Positions 16,262-25,382 are shown, counted from the stretch's first letter. The stretch: DNA of 64,000 nucleotides from Anaerolineales bacterium (GCA_023382595.1 JAHDWB010000006.1:90139-154138); one strand, 5' to 3'. A program made the numbers and translations. The notes: generated from the letters alone by a model not told the origin.

Positions 16262-18013
16262 ATGGCTGGCATCTTGACTCTTCTCGTTATCGGACTTTCA
16301 TGGCTCGGCGCGATCGTGGTCTGGCTGGTCGGTGACCAACGTCCGAAAGCCCAGCATTGGCTTGCCTTCGGGTTTAGCGCCTTGGCTGGGATCACCTCCC
16401 TGCTTTTGTTGACTGTTATAGACTCTCGCCCCGCACTTGACCTGTGGTTTGGTTCCGCCTTTGGCAGCCTGACCTTCATCCCAGACGGCTTGGCGGTCTC
16501 GCTGACTGTCATTGCCACGGTCATTGGTTCGCTCGCCGTCCTTTTCTCGATGGATTACATGCGCGGAGAAGCGCAACTCGGCAGGTACTACTTCCTTGTT
16601 TTGTTCTTCATCGGCGCAATGGCGGGACTCGTTCTCAGCGGCAATCTGCTATTCACTTTCTTCTTTTGGGAAATTACCGCCCTATGTTCCTATGGCTTGA
16701 TCTCCTTCCACAACGACGACCCCAAAGCCGTGAAAGGCGGCATCAAAGCGCTCATCATCACGCAAGTCGGCGGCGTAGGCTTGCTGGCAGGCGCGTTGCT
16801 GGCGTATGCCAATCTCGGCTCTTTCCAAATCGCGGATTTGCTTGCTAAAGCAAACACACTCCCTGTAGTTGTTCTCTCTTTCATTGCTTTTTCCTTCCTG
16901 ATCGCCGCCGCTGCAAAGTCGGCGCAATTCCCTTTCCACACCTGGCTTCCCGATGCAATGGAAGCGCCGACGCCCATCAGCGCCCTCATCCATGCCGCGA
17001 CGATGGTCAACGCGGGCATTTATCTACTTGCGCGTTTTCAGCCTGCGTTTGCATCCGTTCCAAATTGGAGCGCGGCGGTCATCGCCGTCGGCGTCACATC
17101 CGCCCTCATCACCGCTTTCATGGCGCTCACCGCCACCGACCTGAAACGTGCGCTCGCGTATTCCACCGTCAGCCAACTTGGCTACATGGTCTATGCCATC
17201 GGCGCGGGCGGCGTACTGGCGAGTCACTTCCATTTGCAAAGCCATGCAGTTTTCAAAGCCTTGCTCTTCCTCACGGCGGGCGCGGTCATCCATTCCGTTG
17301 GCACGCGTGACATGCGTCGCATGGGTGCGCTCGGCAGGCAGATGCCTTTCGTCCGCAACGCATTCGTCATCGGCGCGCTGGCGCTCATCGGCTTGCCCAT
17401 CTTCAACGGCTTCTGGAGCAAGGAACTCATTCTCGAAGTCGGCTTCGAGCACTCGCCGCTCTGGGTCTACGCACTCATGCTGTTCGGCGCCGCCCTCACC
17501 GCCTTCTATACCTTCCGCATGACATGGCTGGTCTTCTTCGGCACAGAGCGCGACTCCCTGCATGCGCACGATGCGGGCAGTACGATGAAAGTTTCTCTTG
17601 CGCTACTTGCGATTGGAACTTTCGTCACCTGGCTTTCTTTCGGCGGATTTAGCAGACTGTTGACCGCTTCCCTGTCGTTTCATGGACTGCACGAAGAGTC
17701 CACCCTGCACATGATGGAGACGCTTCTCTCCGCGCCCCTGACTTGGTTCGCCTTACTGATAGTTGCTGCCAGCCTGACGCTTTTCTTCGTGCTCGGACGG
17801 AAGTCCGCGCTCGTAGATGCGCCCGCCTGGTGGAAAACGTTGACCGAAACTTCCTTCGGTTTTGAATCGCTCAATCACAGCGTGGTGCGCGGTGTGAACT
17901 TCATCGCTGAAAAATTACGCTTCACCCAAAGCGGTGAACTGAACTGGAATATTCTCGGCATCATGGGCGGCTTGCTGGCTGTCCTGTTGGTGCTGTGGTG
18001 GAGTGGAGTCTAA
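16262..18013 (+). CDS. NuoL/MrpA-like ion-pumping subunit of hydrogenase complex
   Basis: 583 residues, about 14-16 membrane helices. Contains the antiporter core AAAKSAQFPFHTWLPDAMEA (key Lys and His) and ISALIHAATMVNAGIYLLARF, LAYSTVSQLGYMVYAIG and IFNGFWSKELIL. These are the signatures of NuoL/MrpA/HyfF proteins. One base after the preceding stop and directly abutting the next gene, so co-transcribed. The C-terminal ~100 residues include an extra helix pair, shorter than the lateral helix HL of complex I. Confidence 0.93.
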   Translation: MAGILTLLVIGLSWLGAIVVWLVGDQRPKAQHWLAFGFSALAGITSLLLLTVIDSRPALDLWFGSAFGSLTFIPDGLAVSLTVIATVIGSLAVLFSMDYMRGEAQLGRYYFLVLFFIGAMAGLVLSGNLLFTFFFWEITALCSYGLISFHNDDPKAVKGGIKALIITQVGGVGLLAGALLAYANLGSFQIADLLAKANTLPVVVLSFIAFSFLIAAAAKSAQFPFHTWLPDAMEAPTPISALIHAATMVNAGIYLLARFQPAFASVPNWSAAVIAVGVTSALITAFMALTATDLKRALAYSTVSQLGYMVYAIGAGGVLASHFHLQSHAVFKALLFLTAGAVIHSVGTRDMRRMGALGRQMPFVRNAFVIGALALIGLPIFNGFWSKELILEVGFEHSPLWVYALMLFGAALTAFYTFRMTWLVFFGTERDSLHAHDAGSTMKVSLALLAIGTFVTWLSFGGFSRLLTASLSFHGLHEESTLHMMETLLSAPLTWFALLIVAASLTLFFVLGRKSALVDAPAWWKTLTETSFGFESLNHSVVRGVNFIAEKLRFTQSGELNWNILGIMGGLLAVLLVLWWSGV

Positions 18014-19534
18014 ATGAACCTGCTCACTTTTGTTGGGATGATCACCATCCCGCTTGTTTCTTCGCCCTTCGTCTATCTCTCGGGCAGGCTGGGCGCGCAT
18101 GACCTCATCTTGCAGCGCCGTTCCTATCTCGTGCGCGGACTTTCTCTGCTGGTCATCCTTGCCGCGTGGGTTCCGTTCGTATTTGCGATCCAAACCTTTT
18201 TGGCGGGCGGCATACAGGAGGTTCGTCTCGAATCCATCTGGCTGCGGGTGGATGGCATCAACCTGTTGGTATCAGGGACAATTCTTCTGCTCGGGACGCT
18301 GGTGATTCTTTTCTCAGGTCCGTATATGGCGGGGGAAGTCTGCGAAGAAAAATACTACGCCATGCTGCTGGCAATGATCGGTTTGATGATCGGCTTGACC
18401 TGCGCAGGCGACCTGTTCAACCTGTGGGTCTGGTTCGAAGCGATGGCGATCTCATCGTATTTGTTGGTGGCGTTTTACCGCGAGCAAGCTGCATCGTTGG
18501 AAGCGGGCATGAAGTATCTCGTCCAAAGCGCGGTGGGATCGGTGCTGGTGCTGGTGGGCATTTCGCTCGTCCTTGCCAATGCTGGGACGTTGGACCTGCT
18601 CGAAGTCCGCGAAGCAGTGTTGAGGTCCGATGTGAACCGCCTGACGTGGCTCAGTGCGGGCGCATTGTTCATCATCGGCTTCGGAGTCAAAGTGGCGTTC
18701 GTCCCGCTCCATACTTGGCTGCCCGATGCGCATTCGCAAGCGCCAAGCGGAATCAGCGCGATGCTTTCGGGCGTGGTCATCGAAGTGGGGTTGATCGCCA
18801 TGCTGCGCGCGCTTTCGGCGTTGACGGGTTTTGCGGTTTCGTGGGGCATCATCTTCCTGTTGTTTGGCGCGTTGAATATTTTGTACGGCAACTTGCTTGC
18901 ATTACGCCAAACCGTCGTGAAACGCATGCTGGCGTTTTCGAGCTTGAGCCATGTAGGCTATATGCTGATGGGCTTGGGCATTGCGCTGGTTTCGGGAATT
19001 GCATTGGGCGCGCAGGGAGCGTTCTTTCACTTGTTCACGCACATGCTGATGAAGGGATTGGCGTTTCTTGCGGTGGGCGCGTTGATATATGCAATGTACT
19101 TGCAGAACGACCAGCACCAGTCATTGACGATCAATGACATGGCGGGCGCGGCGCAGAAGTATCCGTTGGCTGCGCTGGCGTTGAGCATTGCCGTGCTGAG
19201 CCTTGGCGGACTTCCGCCGCTGGCTGGGTTTATGTCGAAATGGCAGATCTTTGTGGCGGGCTTTGAAACAGGCGACGGCTGGATCATCGGCTTGATGATC
19301 TTCATGGCGTTGAACAGCGTGCTGTCGCTGGCGTATTATGCGCCGCTAGTGAATGTGATGTATCGTAAAGTTCCGTCCGAGCAGGTGCTGGCGGGTAAGT
19401 CTGTGCCGTTTGCGCTTTCCCTGCCGATGGTGTTGATGCTGGTCATGATCATTGTTCTAGGCTTTGTTCCGCAGCTAATGGAATGGATCACATTGCCCGC
19501 CGCCCAAAGTTTGCTTGTGATGTTCGGGAGTTGA
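18014..19534 (+). CDS. NuoN/NuoM/MrpD-like ion-pumping subunit
   Basis: 506 residues, about 14 helices. Core motifs: CAGDLFNLWVWFEAMAISSYLLVAF (discharge Glu region), GFGVKVAFVPLHTWLPDAHSQAP, MLSGVVIEVGLIAMLR, MLAFSSLSHVGYMLMG and GGLPPLAGFMSKWQIF. The Glu in WFEAM and Lys in GVKVAF are the conserved proton-path residues. Starts immediately after the NuoL-like stop. Second antiporter-like subunit, so two ion channels are predicted in the complex. Confidence 0.93.
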   Translation: MNLLTFVGMITIPLVSSPFVYLSGRLGAHDLILQRRSYLVRGLSLLVILAAWVPFVFAIQTFLAGGIQEVRLESIWLRVDGINLLVSGTILLLGTLVILFSGPYMAGEVCEEKYYAMLLAMIGLMIGLTCAGDLFNLWVWFEAMAISSYLLVAFYREQAASLEAGMKYLVQSAVGSVLVLVGISLVLANAGTLDLLEVREAVLRSDVNRLTWLSAGALFIIGFGVKVAFVPLHTWLPDAHSQAPSGISAMLSGVVIEVGLIAMLRALSALTGFAVSWGIIFLLFGALNILYGNLLALRQTVVKRMLAFSSLSHVGYMLMGLGIALVSGIALGAQGAFFHLFTHMLMKGLAFLAVGALIYAMYLQNDQHQSLTINDMAGAAQKYPLAALALSIAVLSLGGLPPLAGFMSKWQIFVAGFETGDGWIIGLMIFMALNSVLSLAYYAPLVNVMYRKVPSEQVLAGKSVPFALSLPMVLMLVMIIVLGFVPQLMEWITLPAAQSLLVMFGS

Positions 19535-19535
19535 T

Positions 19536-19850
19536 ATGGCTGAACTTTTACTTACTCCATTGATCGCTTTTCTGGTTTATGCGCTGGCGGCTTCCGCGCT
19601 TTCTGGGCTGGGACGGTTGTTCTCTGCAAAGGGACGCGCATCGCAATTCAAGTCTGAGGCGTATGCCAGCGGCGAAGACCACGACCCATTGCCCGCCGCG
19701 CCTGGTTACCGTCAATTTTTTGTGATCGCTTTGTTCTTTGCAGTATTGCATCTCGGTGTCATCATGGTTGGCAGTAGCGATCTTTCGAATGTGACCATCG
19801 TGTATTTGCTCGGTTTGATCTTGGCGTTGATCGCGTTGATCTTAGGATGA
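19536..19850 (+). CDS. NuoA-like small membrane subunit
   Basis: 104 residues with two or three helices. KSEAYASGEDHDPLPAAPGYRQFF occupies the position of the NuoA loop (the conserved ECG of NuoA is here YASGED, so the Cys is missing). A similar subunit sits in some group 4 hydrogenase operons. One base from the previous stop. Assignment relies on position and loop resemblance. Confidence 0.65.
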   Translation: MAELLLTPLIAFLVYALAASALSGLGRLFSAKGRASQFKSEAYASGEDHDPLPAAPGYRQFFVIALFFAVLHLGVIMVGSSDLSNVTIVYLLGLILALIALILG

Positions 19851-19856
19851 CCGTAG

Positions 19857-19875
19857 GGCGGGTTTGCAACCCGCC
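19857..19875. repeat. REP-like palindrome inside the hydrogenase operon
   Basis: GGCGGGTT and AACCCGCC flank TGC in the only gap of the operon (49 bases). Such CG-rich palindromes are common dispersed elements in Chloroflexota genomes (inference). In mRNA it would separate the membrane-arm genes from the catalytic genes. Confidence 0.5.
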
Positions 19876-19899
19876 ATTGACAGCGAAAGTGGTGATTGT

Positions 19900-20409
19900 A
19901 TGAATGCAACAAAACCAAATCTTTGGAAACAAACCATGAACAAGGTCCGCACGTGGGCGCGGATGAATTCCATCGGGGCGATCCACTTCAACAGCGGCTC
20001 GTGCAACGGCTGTGACATCGAGATCCTTGCCACGCTCACGCCGCGCTACGATGTGGAACGCTTCGGCATCAAACTACACGGAAGCCCGCGCCATGCGGAT
20101 GTCTTGCTGGTGACGGGACCCGTGACGCGTCAGGCTCGCGAACGCCTGATCCGCACCTACGAGCAGATGCCTGAACCGAAGTTTGTCATCTCGGTCGGCG
20201 CGTGCAGTATTTCGGGCGGCGTATTCGACGGCTGTTACAACGTCGGCGGCTCGGTGGATGAAGTCATCCCTGTGGATGTGTTCGTGCCTGGTTGTCCGCC
20301 GCGCCCCGAAGCCATCATTGACGGCATCATCCAGTTGCTGGGCGAATTGCAAGGCGGGGCGCCGCGCCCTGTGGCGAAACCGAAAATCGTGGAAGAGGTA
20401 TCTTCATGA
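19900..20409 (+). CDS. [NiFe]-hydrogenase small subunit (NuoB/HycG-like)
   Basis: 169 residues. Cys35 and Cys38 in SGSCNGCDIEI, then Cys in GACSISGG and Cys in VPGCPPRPE give the four ligands of the proximal [4Fe-4S] cluster. The family feeds electrons between the ferredoxin-like subunit and the nickel site. ATG at 19900 is used; an upstream TTG at 19864 lies inside the palindrome and is unlikely. Overlaps the large-subunit start by four bases. Confidence 0.94.
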   Translation: MNATKPNLWKQTMNKVRTWARMNSIGAIHFNSGSCNGCDIEILATLTPRYDVERFGIKLHGSPRHADVLLVTGPVTRQARERLIRTYEQMPEPKFVISVGACSISGGVFDGCYNVGGSVDEVIPVDVFVPGCPPRPEAIIDGIIQLLGELQGGAPRPVAKPKIVEEVSS

Positions 20410-22076
20410 GCATTGAACAAAAATTACAGACCGCGGAACAATTGCTTGCGCCGTGGAACAAGGAGACCATCCGTCCCGAAGAAAACCGCCTGGATGTGGT
20501 GATCCAGCCTGAGGCGTTGCATGAAGCGGTGTCCGTGTTGCATGAGGCGAAATGGGGTTATCTATCCGCCATCACAGGCATGGACATGGGCGTGGAAGCA
20601 GGTCAACTCGAAGCGCTGTATCACTTCTGCAATGGACCTGCCATCACGTCACTGCGAGTCCGCATGCCGCGTAATGAAGCGGTGGTTTCCAGCATTGCCG
20701 ACATCATCCCGCCTGCGACATTTTTCGAGCGCGAGATCAAGGAAATGTTTGGCATCGAAGTAAATGGCTTGGCTGTTACAGACCATCTCTTCCTGCCCGA
20801 AGACTGGCCCATTGGCGTGTATCCCCAGCGCGCGGATTTTACGAATGAGCAGGCGAAGGCGATGGGGGAAAGCCATGTGGACCAGATGCCCGAACCTGGG
20901 CGCGTGGGTGAGAATACGTTTGTCGTGCCGATCGGTCCGCAGCACCCCGCGTTGAAGGAGCCTGGTCATTTCTCTTTTACGGTGGATGGCGAGATCGTCA
21001 CCGCTGCAAAGATGCGTTTGGGCTATGCCCATCGCGGAATTGAAAAAGCCGCCGAGAGCCGAAGCTGGGTTGAGAATTTGTATCTCTTCGAGCGTGTGTG
21101 CGGCATCTGTTCGCATACGCACGCAATGGCGTTCAGCACGGGCGTGGAGCAACTGGCAAAGGTCGAAGTGCCGATGCGCGCGCAAGCCATCCGCGAATTG
21201 GTGGCGGGACTTGAGCGTGTTCACAGTCATTTGTTATGGCTGGGCGTCGCCGCACATGAAGCGGGTTTCGATACACTCTTCATGTACTCATGGCGCGACC
21301 GTGAAACTGTGATGGACTTACTTGAGCAGATCACGGGCAACCGTGTGAATTACTCCGCCAATTTGCTAGGCGGTGTGAAATGCGACATTGGCGAAGAACA
21401 ATCAAAAGCCATCAAGGAAGGGCTTTCGTATCTGGAGACGCGCATCCGTCACTACCTTGAAGTGGTCACCACCGATGCCATGTTCCTCAACCGCACGCGC
21501 GGCATTGGCACGATCACCGCGCCCGAAGCGGAGCGTTTTGGTTTACTCGGTCCCACCGCCCGCGCGTCAGGCGTGATGCGCGATGTCCGCGTGGAAGCGC
21601 CTTATGGAGCGTATATCCGTTATCCTGTCAGTCTCGTCACCGAAACGAACGGTGATCTGGAAGCGCGCTGTGTGGTGCGCTTGAAGGAATTGCTGGTCAG
21701 TTGTTTTGCCATGCGTTCGATTTTGGATAACATGCCAGATGGTCCGCTCACAGCGCGGATGCCGCGCAAAATTCCAGCAGGCGAAACCGTTGCCCGCATT
21801 GAAGCGCCGCGCGGCGAGTTGTTCTACTTCATCAAAAGCAATGGCGGCGAAATCCCCGCCCGCGTCCACGTCCGCACGCCGAGTTTGTGCAACTGGGTCT
21901 CTGTGTTGGAGAAGGCGGTCGGGCGTCAACTGGCGGATGTGCCGATGTTGATCGCAGGCATGGACCCGTGCTTCTCCTGTAATGACCGCGTCGTCACCGT
22001 GGTGGATTCCGCGACACAAGAAAACTGGTCATGGAAACGTCTGCGTGAATACGGAATCGAGTATTACAACCGATGA
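20406..22076 (+). CDS. Group 4 [NiFe]-hydrogenase large subunit with fused NuoC-like domain (HycE-type)
   Basis: 556 residues: a 30-kDa NuoC-like domain (1-140, ending FFEREIKEMFGIEV) fused to a NuoD/hydrogenase domain (165-556). Both nickel motifs are intact: RVCGICSHTH (Cys232, Cys235) and DPCFSCNDR (Cys522, Cys525), so this is a real hydrogenase and not a complex I homologue that lost nickel. After Arg528 a 28-residue tail remains, the place where HycI-type proteases cut HycE-like precursors; the matching protease is encoded three genes downstream. Catalyses H2 production or uptake at the cytoplasmic arm of the complex. Confidence 0.95.
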   Translation: MSIEQKLQTAEQLLAPWNKETIRPEENRLDVVIQPEALHEAVSVLHEAKWGYLSAITGMDMGVEAGQLEALYHFCNGPAITSLRVRMPRNEAVVSSIADIIPPATFFEREIKEMFGIEVNGLAVTDHLFLPEDWPIGVYPQRADFTNEQAKAMGESHVDQMPEPGRVGENTFVVPIGPQHPALKEPGHFSFTVDGEIVTAAKMRLGYAHRGIEKAAESRSWVENLYLFERVCGICSHTHAMAFSTGVEQLAKVEVPMRAQAIRELVAGLERVHSHLLWLGVAAHEAGFDTLFMYSWRDRETVMDLLEQITGNRVNYSANLLGGVKCDIGEEQSKAIKEGLSYLETRIRHYLEVVTTDAMFLNRTRGIGTITAPEAERFGLLGPTARASGVMRDVRVEAPYGAYIRYPVSLVTETNGDLEARCVVRLKELLVSCFAMRSILDNMPDGPLTARMPRKIPAGETVARIEAPRGELFYFIKSNGGEIPARVHVRTPSLCNWVSVLEKAVGRQLADVPMLIAGMDPCFSCNDRVVTVVDSATQENWSWKRLREYGIEYYNR

Positions 22077-22987
22077 ACACGCTCACTTCATTTGTCACTT
22101 TGTTGATCTTCCCCGCGGGCGTCACGCTCATTCTGATGGGCATGTTCTACGAATGGGTCGACCGCAAACTCGTCGCCCGCTTTCAAAACCGCGTCGGTCC
22201 GCGCTGGTTCCAGCCGTTTGCGGATGCGCTCAAACTGCTGGCGAAGGAACAGATCACGCCCGCCATCGTCAATCCCTACCTGTTTTTTGGATTGCCCATC
22301 TTCGCGCTCGCTGGAGCATTGACCGCGGCGCTGTACGTTCCGCTGTTTGGACTCACCCCGCCTCACAGCCTGACGGGTGACCTGATCATCACCATCTACC
22401 TGCTCAGCCTGCCGACGATGTGCATCGGTTTGGCGGGTTGGAACACCACCAGCCGCTTCTCGCTCATCGGCGCCACCCGCGCCCTGACGCAGCTCTTCGC
22501 CTACGAAGCGCCATTCCTGCTGGCACTGCTCGGACCTGCTCTCGTGGCAGGCAGTTGGCAGATCAGCGAGATCAACGACTACGCCATCGGTCACTGGCTG
22601 ATTTTGTCACAGCCTATCGGATTCATCGTGGCGGTCATCGGCTTAATGGGTAAACTGGAACTCCCGCCCTTCGACGCCCCCGAAGCGGAAACGGAAATCG
22701 TCGCAGGCGCGTTGACCGAATACAGCGGTCGCGGCTTGATGATGTTCCATCTGGCGAAGTCCGCCGAGTTGGTCGTCGGGCTGACGTTGGTCTCGGCGTT
22801 CTATCTTGGCGGCTTGACGGGCATTGGCTCGTTCCTGCTCAAGACCATCGCCCTGCTGTTCTTTATGGCAATTCTGCAATCCCTGCTTACCCGCCTGCGC
22901 ATCGACCAGACTGTCGGTTTGTGGTGGCGCTTCGGCGCGATTTTAGTACTGGCGCAGATTCTCGTCACCATTTTATTGAAAGGATAA
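22073..22987 (+). CDS. NuoH/HycD-like membrane anchor subunit
   Basis: 304 residues, eight helices. MFYEWVDRKLVARFQNRVGPRWFQPFADALKLLAKE is the conserved NuoH opening (quoted in part), and PPFDAPEAETEIVAGALTEYSG is the conserved loop that contacts the catalytic arm. Start overlaps the large-subunit stop (ATGA). Connects the hydrogenase module to the antiporter-like subunits. Confidence 0.94.
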   Translation: MNTLTSFVTLLIFPAGVTLILMGMFYEWVDRKLVARFQNRVGPRWFQPFADALKLLAKEQITPAIVNPYLFFGLPIFALAGALTAALYVPLFGLTPPHSLTGDLIITIYLLSLPTMCIGLAGWNTTSRFSLIGATRALTQLFAYEAPFLLALLGPALVAGSWQISEINDYAIGHWLILSQPIGFIVAVIGLMGKLELPPFDAPEAETEIVAGALTEYSGRGLMMFHLAKSAELVVGLTLVSAFYLGGLTGIGSFLLKTIALLFFMAILQSLLTRLRIDQTVGLWWRFGAILVLAQILVTILLKG

Positions 22988-22992
22988 GTGCC

Positions 22993-23415
22993 ATGAAAAT
23001 CGGAACCATGTTCAAGGATATTCTGGCGTCGTTCTTCAAAAAGAACAGCACGCAGATGTATCCTTTCGAGAAACATCCCACCCCCGAACGGTTTCGCGGC
23101 AACCTGTTCTACGACCCCGCCAAATGCACGGGCTGCTGCCTGTGCGTAAAAGATTGTCCATCTAAAGCCATCGAGTTAGTGACCATTGACCGCGCCGCCA
23201 AACGCTTCGTCCTGAAATATCACATGGACCGTTGCATCTACTGCGGACAATGCGCCTTGAATTGCCGCTTCAAATGTATGGGCATGTCCAACAAAGATTG
23301 GGAACACGCCGCGCTGAACAAGGAAGAATTTGCCGTGTTTTATGGAAAGGAAGAGGATGTCCACGAAATGCTGGAGAACCTCACTAAGCCGCCTGTTGAC
23401 TCAACAGGCGAATAA
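22993..23415 (+). CDS. NuoI/HycF-like ferredoxin subunit, two [4Fe-4S] clusters
   Basis: 140 residues from the ATG at 22993. Two cluster motifs: CTGCCLCVKDCP and CIYCGQCALNCRFKC; in the second the usual Pro after the fourth Cys is Arg and an additional Cys follows. Carries electrons from ferredoxin (or another donor) to the small subunit. No NADH-binding NuoE/F/G or formate dehydrogenase gene is in the operon. Confidence 0.92.
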   Translation: MKIGTMFKDILASFFKKNSTQMYPFEKHPTPERFRGNLFYDPAKCTGCCLCVKDCPSKAIELVTIDRAAKRFVLKYHMDRCIYCGQCALNCRFKCMGMSNKDWEHAALNKEEFAVFYGKEEDVHEMLENLTKPPVDSTGE

Positions 23416-23923
23416 ACGAATTGCCATCGTCGGCATCGGCAATGAGTTGCGCGGCGATGATGCGGCAGGGATGCTCGTTGTCCGTGCTTTGAGTTTGCGT
23501 GTAGTCAATTCAGACAGTTTGCGAATTATTGAAGGTGGACACATCCCCGAAAACGCCACAGCCAACTTGCGAAAACTCGCCCCCGATTTGGTGCTGCTTA
23601 TCGACGCCGCCGATATGGGAAAAGAAGCGGGGAGCATTGCGCTCATCCCCATGGAACAGATCGAAGGAATGAGCGCCAACACACACAGCCTGCCGCTGTC
23701 CATGCTGGCGCGCTATTTGACCTTGGAATTAAATTGCGAAGTCGCCCTGCTTGGGATTCAACCGAAGTCGGTTGAAATGGGTGAGCCTGTCAGCGATGAA
23801 GTGAATCAAGCAGTCAGAGACATTGCCGAAGAAATGTCCACGCTTTGCTCGGAATGTTTCTCCAACCCTGCTTCGACCACAATGCGCGGTACGATCTCTT
23901 CCCAGCCGACTGCCATCAGGTGA
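23357..23923 (+). CDS. HycI-type hydrogenase maturation protease
   Basis: 188 residues from the ATG at 23357 (AAGGAAGAGG just upstream); a TTG at 23396 would give 175 residues and starts closer to the conserved core. The core IVGIGNELRGDDAAG, with nickel-sensing Asp, then LIDAADMG and NTHSLPLSML and GIQPKSVEMGEPVS, matches HycI rather than HyaD/HoxM. It removes the C-terminal tail of the large subunit after nickel insertion. It overlaps the ferredoxin gene by 59 bases and, unusually, its last 118 bases lie opposite the 3' end of metV-metF. Confidence 0.88.
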   Translation: MSTKCWRTSLSRLLTQQANKRIAIVGIGNELRGDDAAGMLVVRALSLRVVNSDSLRIIEGGHIPENATANLRKLAPDLVLLIDAADMGKEAGSIALIPMEQIEGMSANTHSLPLSMLARYLTLELNCEVALLGIQPKSVEMGEPVSDEVNQAVRDIAEEMSTLCSECFSNPASTTMRGTISSQPTAIR

Positions 23924-25296
23924 ATGCCGCTCACGCCTTGTTTGGCTTTTACTTTTTCCACCAACTCCAGCGCGATCTGTAAACCTTCTTTCTGTTCGCC
24001 GCCTTTTTCCTTGGCGGCTTCCATGCGTTTTAGAATTGTCTCCGGCACGAACACGCCGGGGATTTTCTTGTCCATGTACGCGGCGGTTTTGTAATTCTTC
24101 AGCGGGGTGATGCCGATCAGAATGTGAACTTTATCCAAAATATTCCGCTTGGAAATTTCATTCAGCCATTCGTCGAGCGCGTCTGCATCAAAGACTACAT
24201 TGGTTTGGAAGAACTGCGCCCCCGCGTTGACCTTCTTCTGCTCGCGCAACGCCTGAAACTTCATGTTGGATGCGAACGGTGATGCCGCCGCACCGAGGAA
24301 ATATTTCGGCGAAGTTTTGATCTCACGCCCGTCGAGATATTTCGCTTCATCCCGCATCCGGCGCAGGATCCACAGCATTTGAATTCCGTCCAAGTCGACA
24401 ACATCCATGCGCCCTTGCGGACCGGATCCCAGCACCATGCTGTCGCCTGTCAGACACAACATGTTGCGAATCCCCAACGCGGATGCGCCCATCACGCTCG
24501 ATTGCAGACTGACACGGGTATGGTCGCGCCCGGTGATCTGCATCACGGGGTCGGCGCCCAAGTCCAATGCGATCTTGCTGCACGCCATCGATGACATGCG
24601 CGGAATCGCCGACGCGCTGTCGGTGAAATTGAGCGCCACGGTATACGGCTTGAGCATTTTGATATTCTGTTTGAATTTGTCCGTGTCGATGGAGAGGGGA
24701 GGTGTGACTTCCGCCGCGACGACGAACTCGCCAGCTTTCAATCTGCGTTCCAGTTCGGAAACGGGTTCGTCATATTTCGGCGCGTGATATTCTGCATCGC
24801 CCTGCCACCAATCGGGCTGGCGCACAGGCTTGAAGATGGAATCCAATGTTTGAGAAACAGAACCAGGCTTCCCCGAAGTCAGACCCGAGGCGATGGTCTT
24901 TAATCCAATTTTTCCCGCTTGTTCGAACACATCGCCCCAACTATCGTGTCCCGCCTTATTCCAATCCATGGGTGGCAGCACCTCGAGCAATAACGCTTCA
25001 CGCCCAAGTTTGAAAGACCGTTCGTAGATCTTATACCAAATGCACGGGCGCGACTCGTCCACGTAACATTTTTCGGGGGTCGAGCCGCCGCACGGTCCGT
25101 TGCGCAGCCCCTTCGGACATTCCATCGGGCAGATGAAGGCGGTTTCCTGCAGGAGGCAGTTGCCGCACATGCGGCAGCCGAACAGAGGTCCCTTGACTGC
25201 CAGTTCGATCTTTGCGAGCGCACGTTTTTTGAGCGGCTGGCGTTTGAACGGCATGAACGGCGGCTGGTAACGGCGACCTGGTGTGAAGCCCGGCAT
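23806..25296 (-). CDS. metF: Fused MetV-like zinc/Fe-S domain and methylenetetrahydrofolate reductase (MetF)
   Basis: 496 residues. The N-terminal part (about 30-175) is the MTHFR_C/MetV domain with a Cys-rich block: FGCRMCGNCLLQETAFICP, MECPKGLRNGPCGG, KCYVDESRPC. The C-terminal part (about 185-485) is a flavin-type MetF barrel: GEFVVAAEVTPPLSID, GADPVMQITGRDHTRVSLQS, MLCLTGDSM, QFFQTNVVFD and GIHLMAVGWEEIVPRI. In acetogens MetV and MetF are separate subunits of the Wood-Ljungdahl methyl branch enzyme; here they are a single chain. Divergent from the CAP/LysM gene; an A+T-rich TATATTATATATAAT-like tract at 25312-25330 probably holds its promoter. Confidence 0.92.
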   Translation of the reverse strand: MPGFTPGRRYQPPFMPFKRQPLKKRALAKIELAVKGPLFGCRMCGNCLLQETAFICPMECPKGLRNGPCGGSTPEKCYVDESRPCIWYKIYERSFKLGREALLLEVLPPMDWNKAGHDSWGDVFEQAGKIGLKTIASGLTSGKPGSVSQTLDSIFKPVRQPDWWQGDAEYHAPKYDEPVSELERRLKAGEFVVAAEVTPPLSIDTDKFKQNIKMLKPYTVALNFTDSASAIPRMSSMACSKIALDLGADPVMQITGRDHTRVSLQSSVMGASALGIRNMLCLTGDSMVLGSGPQGRMDVVDLDGIQMLWILRRMRDEAKYLDGREIKTSPKYFLGAAASPFASNMKFQALREQKKVNAGAQFFQTNVVFDADALDEWLNEISKRNILDKVHILIGITPLKNYKTAAYMDKKIPGVFVPETILKRMEAAKEKGGEQKEGLQIALELVEKVKAKQGVSGIHLMAVGWEEIVPRIVVEAGLEKHSEQSVDISSAMSLTA

Positions 25297-25369
25297 GTCT
25301 GTCTCCTGAGATTATATATTATATATAATTTTACCCAGACTCAATTCTTTTGGGAAGTGCCCGACTGGG

Positions 25370-25375
25370 TATAAT
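25370..25375 (+). promoter_or_regulatory. -10 box for a leaderless CAP/LysM transcript
   Basis: TATAAT ends eight bases before the ATG at 25383, so the predicted transcription start coincides with the initiation codon. No ribosome site precedes the ATG. Confidence 0.5.
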
Positions 25376-25382
25376 TTTCAGG

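Noticed and set aside
15458..22987. Respiratory complex I as the identity of the Nuo-like operon
   Set aside because: The large subunit retains both CxxC nickel motifs and a HycI protease follows; NuoE, F and G are absent.
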